From: Pseudidiomarina terrestris
GTDB lineage: Bacteria; Pseudomonadota; Gammaproteobacteria; Enterobacterales; Alteromonadaceae
Assembly: GCF_030466405.1 (NCBI RefSeq)
Contig: NZ_JAGGJF010000004.1
Coordinates: 62,001-126,000 of the forward strand
Direction: 5' to 3'
Length of the DNA: 64,000 nt
This document shows positions 9,688 to 17,433 of the stretch, in pieces; position 1 is the stretch's first letter; each line of letters begins with the position of its first letter. Both the position numbers and the translations under genes were made by a program. The notes under the pieces are model-generated. The model did not search any database, had not been told where the DNA came from, and saw nothing but the letters and a program-made list of their open reading frames with translations.

Positions 9688-11526
9688 ATGCAGCAGAGTC
9701 GTCAATCGCAACTCAGAATTCTTATTGCCAAAGGGAAAGAGCAGGGGTACCTGACATTTTCCGAGGTTAACGATCATTTACCTTCTGAGATTGTAGATTC
9801 CGATCAAATCGAAGATATTATTGCCATGATCAATGACATGGGTATCAAGGTGTTTGAAAACGCCCCTGATGCCGATGACCTGATGATGAGCGAAGACACT
9901 GCCGATGAAGATGCCGCGGAAGCCGCAGCTCAAGCACTTGCGAGTGTTGACGGTGAACTTGGCCGTACCACCGACCCGGTGCGTATGTACATGCGGGAAA
10001 TGGGTACCGTTGAGCTATTGACTCGTGAAGGCGAGATCGATATTGCCAAGCGTATCGAAGAAGGCATCAACCAGGTCCAGTGTTCCGTCGCTGAATATCC
10101 AGAAGCGATTAACTTTTTACTTGATCAATGGGATCAATGTGAAGCCGAAGAGATGCGTTTAACCGACATCATCTCTGGCTTTATCGATCCAAACGAAGTC
10201 GACGAAGCGCCTGTCGCCGCGACCCACATCGGTTCTGAGCTATCTCAGGATGAGCTCGATGACGAAGATGATGACGACGACGATGACGATGACGACGATG
10301 ATGCAAATGAGGGCGGTATCGATCCGGAATTTGCACGGCAAAAGTTTGGCGAATTACGCGCGCAGTATGAAAAAACGCGCAAAGCTATCAGCAAACATGG
10401 CCGCGATAACGCAAAAGCTCGTAAAGAAATCGACGCGCTGAGCGACTTATTTAAGCAATTCCGTCTGGTTCCTAAGCAGTTTGACCGCTTGGTCAAAGAT
10501 ATGCGTGACATGATGCATCGTGTTCGCGTGCAAGAGCGCTTGATCATGAAGATGAGTGTCGAACAGGCACAAATGCCAAAACGCGCCTTCATGAAAGCTT
10601 TTGCCGGTAACGAGAACAGCACTGCCTGGCTTGATGCCGCTATCGACAGTGGCGAAAGCTATGCGCAAGGCTTGAGTGACCTGCGCCCGGAAATCGAGCG
10701 TTGCATCTCAAAACTGTCTGAAGTCGAAATTGAAACCGGTTTGACCATCGCGAAAGTGAAGGATATCAACCGTCGCATGTCGATTGGCGAAGCCAAGGCA
10801 CGGCGCGCCAAGAAAGAGATGGTCGAAGCGAACTTACGTTTGGTTATCTCGATTGCCAAGAAATACACCAACCGTGGTCTGCAGTTCCTGGACTTGATTC
10901 AGGAAGGTAACATTGGTCTGATGAAAGCCGTCGACAAATTCGAATACCGTCGTGGCTATAAATTCTCAACTTATGCGACCTGGTGGATCCGTCAGGCGAT
11001 CACCCGTTCGATTGCCGATCAGGCACGGACCATCCGTATTCCTGTGCATATGATCGAGACCATCAACAAGCTCAACCGTATTTCGCGGCAGATGCTGCAG
11101 GAGATGGGTCGCGAACCGTCACCTGAAGAGCTGGCTGAGCGCATGGTGATGCCAGAAGATAAAATCCGTAAAGTGCTGAAAATTGCCAAAGAGCCGATCT
11201 CCATGGAGACGCCAATTGGCGATGATGAAGATTCGCATCTTGGCGATTTTATCGAGGACACGACCCTCGACCTGCCAGTCGACTCTGCAACCTCGGAAAG
11301 CTTGCGTAATTCAGTCCGCGAAGTCCTGGGAGGATTGACCCAGCGTGAAGCGAAGGTCTTGCGGATGCGCTTCGGTATTGATATGAATACGGACCATACG
11401 TTGGAAGAAGTGGGCAAACAGTTCGATGTCACCCGCGAACGAATTCGTCAGATCGAAGCTAAGGCGCTGCGTAAACTGCGTCATCCTAGCCGTTCTGAGC
11501 AACTGAAATCGTTCCTTGACGAGTAA
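9688..11526 (+). CDS. rpoD: RNA polymerase primary sigma factor, sigma-70
   Basis: A 612-residue housekeeping sigma factor. Region 1.1 is at the N-terminus ([23 protein letters not shown]). Region 1.2 is [22 protein letters not shown] non-conserved region carries a long acidic tract at about residues 188-206, almost pure Asp. Regions 2.1-2.4 include [20 protein letters not shown] and [13 protein letters not shown]. Region 3 follows, and region 4.2 has [20 protein letters not shown]. Length and order match E. coli RpoD. It is the last gene of the block and ends in a clear terminator. Confidence 0.98.
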   Translation: MQQSRQSQLRILIAKGKEQGYLTFSEVNDHLPSEIVDSDQIEDIIAMINDMGIKVFENAPDADDLMMSEDTADEDAAEAAAQALASVDGELGRTTDPVRMYMREMGTVELLTREGEIDIAKRIEEGINQVQCSVAEYPEAINFLLDQWDQCEAEEMRLTDIISGFIDPNEVDEAPVAATHIGSELSQDELDDEDDDDDDDDDDDDANEGGIDPEFARQKFGELRAQYEKTRKAISKHGRDNAKARKEIDALSDLFKQFRLVPKQFDRLVKDMRDMMHRVRVQERLIMKMSVEQAQMPKRAFMKAFAGNENSTAWLDAAIDSGESYAQGLSDLRPEIERCISKLSEVEIETGLTIAKVKDINRRMSIGEAKARRAKKEMVEANLRLVISIAKKYTNRGLQFLDLIQEGNIGLMKAVDKFEYRRGYKFSTYATWWIRQAITRSIADQARTIRIPVHMIETINKLNRISRQMLQEMGREPSPEELAERMVMPEDKIRKVLKIAKEPISMETPIGDDEDSHLGDFIEDTTLDLPVDSATSESLRNSVREVLGGLTQREAKVLRMRFGIDMNTDHTLEEVGKQFDVTRERIRQIEAKALRKLRHPSRSEQLKSFLDE

Positions 11527-11562
11527 GCGTCTTACCCCGAGGTAAGTGCTTACTACTTCGAA

Positions 11563-11595
11563 AGCCCTTGTAGCGAATAGCTCAGGGGCTTTTTT
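11563..11595 (+). terminator. Rho-independent terminator of rpoD
   Basis: AGCCCTTG (11563-11570) pairs with CAGGGGCT (11583-11590) with one G-T pair and is followed by TTTTT. It lies about 37 bases after the rpoD stop. Confidence 0.82.
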
Positions 11596-11677
11596 GTAAT
11601 GAGTATAAACGCGGCTGATGTGAAATTTGCCGCTAAATTTGTTAAGGTGAGGCTAACTTCGCTGAAAAGGATACCTT

Positions 11678-12472
11678 ATGACAGAGTCGGATAAGAAAAT
11701 CGCTGATAACCCACAACCGGGTCGTATTATTGACGCGCATCTACACATTTATAATGATGCGTATCCGTTGATCGAGAATCAGGGATTTTTACCGCCACCA
11801 TTTTCGGTGGAAGACTACCAACATCGTACACGCGATCTGCCGATCGTGGGTGGGGTTGTTGTGTCAGGCTCATCCCATGGGTTTGATCAAAAGTATTTGA
11901 AACCCGCACTGGAGAAGCTCGGTGATCAGTTTGTTGGCATCACCAATCTGCCGAGTACGGTCTCCGATGAAAAGATTTTGAGCCTGCGGGACGCAGGTGT
12001 GCGAGGCGTTCGTGTTAATTTGAAGCGCGGCGTGGTGAGCGGTCTGGATAACCTGGTCGATTTCGGCATGCGGATCTGGGATCTGGCGGGCTGGCATCTG
12101 GAAATGTACGTCGATAGCCGTGAGCTCGATGAAATCATTCCGAAGCTGATAAAGTTACCAAAGGCATCAGTGGATCATCTGGGCATGGCACGTTCAGGTC
12201 TGTCACAGGTGCGCAAGCTGGCAGAAGCTGGGGTGAAGATTAAAGCAAGTGGCTTTGGTCGGACGGAAGTAAACGTTGCTGAAGCCGTGCAGAAGCTGTA
12301 CGAGACCAACCCTGACTGTTTGATGTTCGGTACCGACCTGCCGTCAAATCGCGCTGAGCGACCGTTTAACAGAACCGACATCTCAGTTGTCGCTGGCGCG
12401 TTGGACAACGCCGACGCGATTGACAAAGTATTCGCGCGCAACGCTGCCGAATTCTACAATATTAAACTGTAA
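11678..12472 (+). CDS. amidohydrolase-2 family TIM-barrel hydrolase
   Basis: A 264-residue protein of the PF04909/COG3618 group (lactone and dicarboxylate hydrolases). Visible metal-site elements are IIDAHLHIY near the N-terminus (HxH), ASVDHLG (about residue 167) and MFGTDLPSNR (about 220, the terminal Asp), all in the expected order on a TIM barrel. The start follows AAAAGGA with good spacing. Family members act on lactones such as 2-pyrone-4,6-dicarboxylate; the substrate here cannot be read from sequence. The gene stands alone between the rpoD terminator and the tRNA promoter. Confidence 0.82.
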   Translation: MTESDKKIADNPQPGRIIDAHLHIYNDAYPLIENQGFLPPPFSVEDYQHRTRDLPIVGGVVVSGSSHGFDQKYLKPALEKLGDQFVGITNLPSTVSDEKILSLRDAGVRGVRVNLKRGVVSGLDNLVDFGMRIWDLAGWHLEMYVDSRELDEIIPKLIKLPKASVDHLGMARSGLSQVRKLAEAGVKIKASGFGRTEVNVAEAVQKLYETNPDCLMFGTDLPSNRAERPFNRTDISVVAGALDNADAIDKVFARNAAEFYNIKL

Positions 12473-12490
12473 AAACCGCCCTCAGGGGTC

Positions 12491-12519
12491 ATGACAAGCG
12501 GGCCGAAATTTCATATACT
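12491..12519 (+). promoter_or_regulatory. stable-RNA promoter of tRNA-Ile2
   Basis: ATGACA (12491-12496), a 17-base spacer and TATACT (12514-12519), followed by the G+C-rich discriminator TGCGCCCGC. This is typical of growth-rate- and stringently controlled tRNA promoters. AAGCGGGC / GCCCGCTT (12496-12503 / 12523-12530) with a short T tail overlaps it and could serve as the terminator of the amidohydrolase gene. Confidence 0.75.
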
Positions 12520-12550
12520 TGCGCCCGCTTTTTCAATTCCTATCTGTAAT

Positions 12551-12626
12551 GGCCCCTTAGCTCAGTGGTTAGAGCAGCCGACTCATAATCGGTTGGTCCC
12601 CAGTTCAAATCTGGGAGGGGCCACCA
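12551..12626 (+). tRNA. tRNA-Ile2, anticodon CAT (lysidine-modified)
   Basis: A full 76-base cloverleaf. The acceptor stem is GGCCCCT / AGGGGCC with encoded CCA. The D stem is GCTC / GAGC. The anticodon stem is GCCGA / TCGGT with loop CTCATAA, and a normal T arm follows. A CAT anticodon alone could mean Met, but the body closely matches E. coli ileX/ileY tRNA-Ile2, and the position after rpoD is the ileX position. The C34 is expected to become lysidine (TilS) to read AUA. The gene sits at the left edge of an atypical region and is a plausible integration site. Confidence 0.93.
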
Positions 12627-12658
12627 TCTTAAGTCTATGTAGCTGGCCTATTTTTAAT

Positions 12659-13411
12659 TTACTTCACCGGCAGCGAAATCCCGTTTTGGCGCAACTCGTC
12701 TTCAACTTGGTCTCTGATTTCTTTCATTTGATTGGCAAAGTAATGAAATTGCGCTGCATGCAAGCGAGCGAACGTAAGAAAGTTATAAATCGAGGCGCGT
12801 AGCCGGGTTAACTCGGCCGAACTAATATCGTTAAAGCGCTTGATGCTGCCAAAATCGATATCTGAGGCGGTACTCTGAAACTCCAGTGCAGGGGTTAAGT
12901 CATCTACCATTGTAAGAAAAAGCTGAATGAGCATCTCATTGACTGTCGTCATGTGCTTTGACGTGCTCTCGTAGTAGCCACCCAGCCTACGCTGTAATTG
13001 AGGATCGTCAATTTGGGTAAGTAAGTTTTGTGCTTTGGCCGATTCGTAGCCAGCGCGATTTTGCTTGATTGGTGAGCCGCTCAGTAGCGACAGAATACGT
13101 TTTTCAAGTTCAGGTGATGCACGCCATTGAGCTGGGTTCTCTGCCGTTTGATAAACATACAGCCCGCTTTTCGCACTTAAGGCGAAAGATTGTCCGAGCT
13201 GCTCAAATAATTGAATGTCTTGCTGCAAGTCAGCATGAATAATGAGTAGAACATCATTCTTCTGATTTTCTATAGTGAGCTTCTCGCGCAAGTCGTCGGC
13301 GAAAAAGCCAAGTATCACCGCAATGAAGATGACGACCCCCTCAAGGGCAGCCTTCCTGATAAACGCGAAATCAATCCTGTTGTTGTTGTTGTTTTTTGCA
13401 GAGGCGGACAT
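12659..13411 (-). CDS. uncharacterised one-TM membrane protein
   Basis: A 250-residue product with AAGGAA ahead of the ATG. It begins with a poly-Asn stretch (NNNNN, about residues 7-11), then one transmembrane segment (about 20-43, AALEGVVIFIAVILGFFADDL), then about 200 residues of mostly helical, soluble sequence without Cys. Similar layouts (short N-terminus, one TM ending near a LREK-like motif, helical tail) occur in DUF6090-like orphan proteins, but I cannot assign it firmly. It ends 33 bases from the tRNA. The base composition is lower in G+C than the pair that follows, suggesting a separate origin. Confidence 0.6.
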   Translation of the reverse strand: MSASAKNNNNNRIDFAFIRKAALEGVVIFIAVILGFFADDLREKLTIENQKNDVLLIIHADLQQDIQLFEQLGQSFALSAKSGLYVYQTAENPAQWRASPELEKRILSLLSGSPIKQNRAGYESAKAQNLLTQIDDPQLQRRLGGYYESTSKHMTTVNEMLIQLFLTMVDDLTPALEFQSTASDIDFGSIKRFNDISSAELTRLRASIYNFLTFARLHAAQFHYFANQMKEIRDQVEDELRQNGISLPVK

Positions 13412-13453
13412 GTTGTTTTCCTTAATTTGCTGCCTATGACTTATACTATGCCA

Positions 13454-13564
13454 TCAGCTGGTCAGGATTTTAAGCTCCTCGCGAGGGTCACCACGGATGC
13501 CGCTGGGAAATGTATAAATACCGGCGAGTTTGAACATTGGACTGTATTTCTTTCCTTTGGTCAT
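13454..13564 (-). pseudogene. small ORF, possible IS3-type orfA remnant
   Basis: This 36-codon frame has a strong AAGGAG 5 bases before its ATG. Its first residues, MTKGKKYSPMFKL, resemble the start of IS3-family OrfA transposases (MTK-basic-YSPEFKL); the remainder (AGIYTFPSGIRGD) does not. It may be a decayed or frameshifted insertion-sequence fragment at the island edge, or a genuine small protein. The rest of the 13412-13736 gene-free stretch shows nothing else I can support, apart from a weak TATACT at 13698-13703 that could serve the downstream pair. Confidence 0.3.
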
Positions 13565-13736
13565 GAACACTCCTTATGGGCATATCAAAGCCTCGTTTGG
13601 AATGTGTGCGTAAAATTTGCGTAGAACCAATCTCAGTGCTCCCGCTCTCGGTCTATTCGCAGGCTCGTCCAAATAGGAAATTTCTTAAGACGTGTCCTAT
13701 ACTTCTGGAAAGTCTAGCAGTACAGGGATATTACAG

Positions 13737-15068
13737 ATGAACGATCGGACTCAGGCCAGCAGCGGCAAAAAAAAGATCTTCGTCGTCGGTGCCGACGACT
13801 TCAATCTCTCCCTGATCGAGAAAATTCCAGGCTCGGAGAACTGGGAACTGATCCGCACACTTGAATATTCTGACGTTCAGCCAGCCAGCGGCCGTATCGA
13901 TTTCGACGAGCTTTACGAGCATGCCAGATCCATTATCGACGCGCATGGCGGCAGCCCAGATGCGATCATCGGCTATCTGGATTTTCCTGTGACCTCGCTC
14001 GTTTCGTTGCTGCTGCGCGACTACGCAATGCCGGGTGCTAGTCCCGAAGCGGTCGCGAAATGTGAGCACAAGTACTGGGCACGCCTGAAGGAGAAAGAGA
14101 CCTTCCCCGATGTTGCACCCGAGGTGCGTGCCATCAATCCCTTCGAGCCGGAAAATGCGAAGAAAGACGCGCCGGACTATCCGTTTTGGCTCAAACCGGT
14201 CAAAGGTCATTCCTCGGTGCTCGGGTTTCTGGTCGAGGACGAGGAAGGATTCGATGCGGCGTTGCAAGCCTGTCGCCAGAAGATCCATCTGATCGGCGAG
14301 CCTTTCAACGCTTTCCTGGACAAGCTTGAGGACCGCAGCGAGATCGACGGTATCGACGGTAATTTCGCCGTGGCCGAACAACTTATTTCGGCCCAGCGGC
14401 AGTTCACGCTGGAAGGCTATGTCTGGCAGGGCGAAATTAGGGTCTACGGCGCGGTGGAGTCCCTGCGCGAGGGCGAGCACGCGTCCAGCTTCTCGCGCTA
14501 TCAGTACCCCGCCGATCTGCCCGAAGAGGTCATCGAGCGCTCCACCGAGATCGCCGGCAAGATGATGACGGCGATCGGCTATGACGGCTCGCCGTTCAAT
14601 GTCGAATTCTTCTACGATCCCGAAAGCGGCGACCTGCATCTGCTCGAGATCAACGCCCGAATCTCCAAGTCCCACTCTCCGTTATTCCACATGGTCGACG
14701 GCGCGGCTCACCAGAAGGTGGCTATCGAGCTGTCGATGGGGCTCGAGCCAGACATGCCTTACCGCGAAGGAAAAGACGCCATCGCGGGCAAGTTTATGCT
14801 GAGAAGCTTCGAGGCCGATGGCATCGTCAAGCGCGTGCCCAGCTCTGAAGAGATCGCGGAGTTGAAGCGCATCCTGCCCGATTTCGATGCGAACGTTCTG
14901 GTCGAGAAGGATCAGCGTCTCTCTGACATGTTTTACCAAGACAGTTATTCGTACGAGCTTGCCGACATTTTCCTCGGCGGCCATGACAAGGACATGCTGG
15001 AGGATGCGTATAACCGGATTTTAGCTTCGCTTCCCATCTACATTCAGCCGCACCCCGAGGACTTATGA
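13737..15068 (+). CDS. ATP-grasp ligase of the island pair
   Basis: A 443-residue ATP-grasp enzyme. The N-terminal pre-ATP-grasp Rossmann-like part is KIFVVGADDFNL; PFWLKPVKGHSSVLGF holds the ATP-binding lysine; YDGSPFNVEFF and LHLLEINARISKSHS carry the acidic metal ligands and the conserved Asn. The layout resembles L-amino-acid/carboxylate-amine ligases (BacD type), which join a carboxylate to an amine through an acyl-phosphate. The true substrates cannot be read. I start at the ATG at 13737 (AGGG upstream) rather than the GTG at 13692. The gene is much richer in G+C than its surroundings and overlaps the next gene by ATGA, so both products are probably made together. Confidence 0.82.
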   Translation: MNDRTQASSGKKKIFVVGADDFNLSLIEKIPGSENWELIRTLEYSDVQPASGRIDFDELYEHARSIIDAHGGSPDAIIGYLDFPVTSLVSLLLRDYAMPGASPEAVAKCEHKYWARLKEKETFPDVAPEVRAINPFEPENAKKDAPDYPFWLKPVKGHSSVLGFLVEDEEGFDAALQACRQKIHLIGEPFNAFLDKLEDRSEIDGIDGNFAVAEQLISAQRQFTLEGYVWQGEIRVYGAVESLREGEHASSFSRYQYPADLPEEVIERSTEIAGKMMTAIGYDGSPFNVEFFYDPESGDLHLLEINARISKSHSPLFHMVDGAAHQKVAIELSMGLEPDMPYREGKDAIAGKFMLRSFEADGIVKRVPSSEEIAELKRILPDFDANVLVEKDQRLSDMFYQDSYSYELADIFLGGHDKDMLEDAYNRILASLPIYIQPHPEDL

Positions 15069-17095
15069 AAAGCGTATCCGACTTTCCCCGCGAGATCATC
15101 GAGGAGGAGAATGTCTGGATCCCGGTCGGCGACGGCCTGAAGCTGGCCGCGCGCGTCTGGCGCCCGAAGGATTCAGGCGACGATCCGGTACCGGCGATCC
15201 TGGAATACATTCCCTACAGAAAGCGCTTCGGTTCGACCGTGCGCGACGAGATCACGCACAAATACCTCGCCGGGCACGGCTATGCCTGTGTTCGCCTGGA
15301 CATTCGGGGCAGCGGGGAGTCCGAGGGCGTGCTGACTGACGAGTACCTGCAGAGCGAGCTCGATGACGGCGTGGCCGCCATCCACTGGCTGGCCGAGCAG
15401 GACTGGTGCGACGGCAATGTCGGAATGATGGGCATCAGCTGGGGCGGGTTCAACGGTCTGATGATCGCGGCGATGCAGCCCGAACCGCTCAAGGCCATCG
15501 TTACGGTCTGCTCCAGCGACGACCGCTATGCCGACGACATCCACCACATGGGCGGCACGCTGTTGGGCGACAATCTCTCCTGGGCTGGCGTCATGTTCTC
15601 TTACAACACCATGCCGCCCGACCCCGCGCTAGTCGGGGACCGCTGGAAGGAGATGTGGATGGAGCGCCTGAAGGGGAGCGGACTGTGGCTGAAGACCTGG
15701 CTGCAGCATCAGCGCCGCGACAGCTACTGGCGGCACGGCTCAGTTTCTGAGCATTACGGCGACATCAAGATCCCGGTCTTCGCAGTCTCAGGGTGGGCCG
15801 ACGGCTATACCAATACCGTCTTCCGCCTCATGGAAAATCTCGACGTGCCGCGTAAGGGCCTCGTCGGGCCCTGGGGTCACACCTATCCGCATATCGGAAG
15901 CCCCGGGCCGGCCATCGACTTTCTCGGCGAGCTTCTCGATTGGTGGGATCACTGGCTGAAGGGCAAGGACCAGGGCATGGACGACGAGAACATGCTGTGC
16001 GCCTACATGCAGGACTCCGCGCCGCCCAATCCCCAGTACAAATACCGCAAAGGCCGCTGGGTGGTCGAGGCTGAATGGCCGAGCCCGGATATCGAGCCTC
16101 GCGCCTACAGCTTCGGGACTGGACGCCACCTCATCGCAGAGGATAGCGGTGAGGAGACCGAGGAGGTGGGCATGAAGGTCCAGTCCCCGGTCACGCTGGG
16201 ACTGTTTGCCGGCAAATGGTGTTCCTACGCCAACGGGCCGGATCTCGCAGGTGACCAGCGTTCCGAGGACGGCGGCGGACTGATCTTCCAGACCCACGAG
16301 CTGGAAGAGGACGTGGAGATTCTTGGTCAGCCGGTCGTCGAACTCGACTTGGAGAGCGACCAGCCGATCGCCATGGTCGCGGTGCGTCTGTCGGATTTCC
16401 TGCCCGACCATCAAATCACGCGCGTGACCTACGGGATGCTCAACCTCACCCATCGTGACAGCCGCCAGCACCCCGAATTACTGGAACCGGGCAAGCGCTA
16501 CAGGGTCAAGGTGCCCTTGAACCATATCGCCCAGCGCTTCGAGAAGGGCCACCGAATTCGGGTTTCCGTCTCCACCGTCTACTGGCCGATGGCTTGGACC
16601 CCGCCGGAATCCACCAAGCTCACGGTCTATACGGGCAAGAGCCGGATCATCCTGCCCTGCCGCACGAAAAATGTCGGCGGCGAGGAGGAGGCAAGCTTCG
16701 ATCCGCCGGTCTGCGCGCATCCCCCCTCGACCACTGTGTACAAATCGGGCGAGCATCGCTGGCTGGTCCATCGCGATCTTGCTGACCAGCGCTCCGAACT
16801 GGAGGTCATCGATGATCGCGGCCTGTTCCGGTTCGACGATATCGACCTGACGGTCGGCACCCATGCAGTGGAGAAATATTCAGCCGTCACGGGCGATTTC
16901 ACCAGCGTGATGGGGACAACTGAGTGGATCCGGACGCTCCAGCGCGACGACTGGAAGATCAAGACCCGGACCTATACCTGTCTGACCTCGGACGAGAACA
17001 ATTTCTACATCCGCGCCGAGCTCGATGCCTATGAAGGTGAGACGCGGGTGTGCTGCATGAGTTGGGACGAGACGATCCCGCGCGACCATATCTGA
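15065..17095 (+). CDS. CocE/NonD-family serine hydrolase (X-Pro dipeptidyl-peptidase S15 type)
   Basis: A 676-residue alpha/beta hydrolase with the S15 architecture: catalytic domain, cap, and C-terminal jelly-roll (about residues 380-560), then an extra C-terminal extension. Visible catalytic elements are MMGISWGGFNG (nucleophile Ser), SGWADGYTN (Asp) and VGPWGHTYPHIG (His). YIPYRKRFG and LDIRGSGESEGV are family hallmarks. Members cleave acyl esters, amides or X-Pro peptides. There is no signal peptide, so it is cytoplasmic. It is coupled by a 4-base overlap to the ATP-grasp gene; a hand count of 15121-15180 gives 45 of 60 G+C, against 31 of 60 at 17521-17580 in the next native gene, which supports recent transfer. 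Confidence 0.88.
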   Translation: MKSVSDFPREIIEEENVWIPVGDGLKLAARVWRPKDSGDDPVPAILEYIPYRKRFGSTVRDEITHKYLAGHGYACVRLDIRGSGESEGVLTDEYLQSELDDGVAAIHWLAEQDWCDGNVGMMGISWGGFNGLMIAAMQPEPLKAIVTVCSSDDRYADDIHHMGGTLLGDNLSWAGVMFSYNTMPPDPALVGDRWKEMWMERLKGSGLWLKTWLQHQRRDSYWRHGSVSEHYGDIKIPVFAVSGWADGYTNTVFRLMENLDVPRKGLVGPWGHTYPHIGSPGPAIDFLGELLDWWDHWLKGKDQGMDDENMLCAYMQDSAPPNPQYKYRKGRWVVEAEWPSPDIEPRAYSFGTGRHLIAEDSGEETEEVGMKVQSPVTLGLFAGKWCSYANGPDLAGDQRSEDGGGLIFQTHELEEDVEILGQPVVELDLESDQPIAMVAVRLSDFLPDHQITRVTYGMLNLTHRDSRQHPELLEPGKRYRVKVPLNHIAQRFEKGHRIRVSVSTVYWPMAWTPPESTKLTVYTGKSRIILPCRTKNVGGEEEASFDPPVCAHPPSTTVYKSGEHRWLVHRDLADQRSELEVIDDRGLFRFDDIDLTVGTHAVEKYSAVTGDFTSVMGTTEWIRTLQRDDWKIKTRTYTCLTSDENNFYIRAELDAYEGETRVCCMSWDETIPRDHI

Positions 17096-17433
17096 GGGTG
17101 CCTAGCTGCGGCGGGCGTGCTGTCCGGCTTCTTATTCTTGTCTACGCCGGCTCTTGTTCTCGCAACCGAGCCTACAAAGCTACCAATAATCTATCTGGAA
17201 GTCGTCACGCTACACGCACACGATTTTTTTGTCTCAATTTAGCATGCCAAGTTGCAGATTTAGCTTGCATGGCAAAACAAACGCTTTACAACAAAATTTG
17301 TGAAAACAAAAAAGTTGGCCCTATTCATTCAGTACCTCCTTACACTTGAAAAACTCATTAAGTAAAAAGGCGCCAATGGCGCCTTTTGGTTAGAGCTCAC
17401 GAATGCGTCATGCATTCCGCGCTTGTTAAACTA
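17096..17433. other. A+T-rich spacer at the right edge of the G+C-rich pair
   Basis: Composition drops sharply within about 100 bases of the hydrolase stop; 17220-17360 is A/T-rich with runs of A and T. The frames crossing it are continuations of shadows and show no protein-like sequence. It contains the terminator at 17365-17387. I found no copy of the tRNA-Ile 3' end here. Confidence 0.5.
17365..17387 (-). terminator. bidirectional terminator downstream of the S8 peptidase gene
   Basis: A perfect 10-bp stem AAAAGGCGCC / GGCGCCTTTT with an AAT loop. On the minus strand it is followed by T and ends transcription of the S8 gene; on the plus strand it also has a T-rich arm and could stop the island transcript. 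Confidence 0.85.

Noticed and set aside
12491-12802. Plus-strand frame of about 103 codons across the tRNA
   Set aside because: It runs through the tRNA promoter and the complete tRNA gene and has no protein-like features.
13427-13624. Plus-strand frame of 65 codons between the orphan gene and the ATP-grasp gene
   Set aside because: No ribosome site and no recognisable sequence; it is antisense to the possible transposase remnant.
12551-17433. Integrase gene and direct repeat of the tRNA 3' end (attL/attR)
   Set aside because: No integrase-like frame is present, and I found no second copy of the GGGAGGGGCCACCA end downstream. The island may have entered by another route, so no att sites are called.
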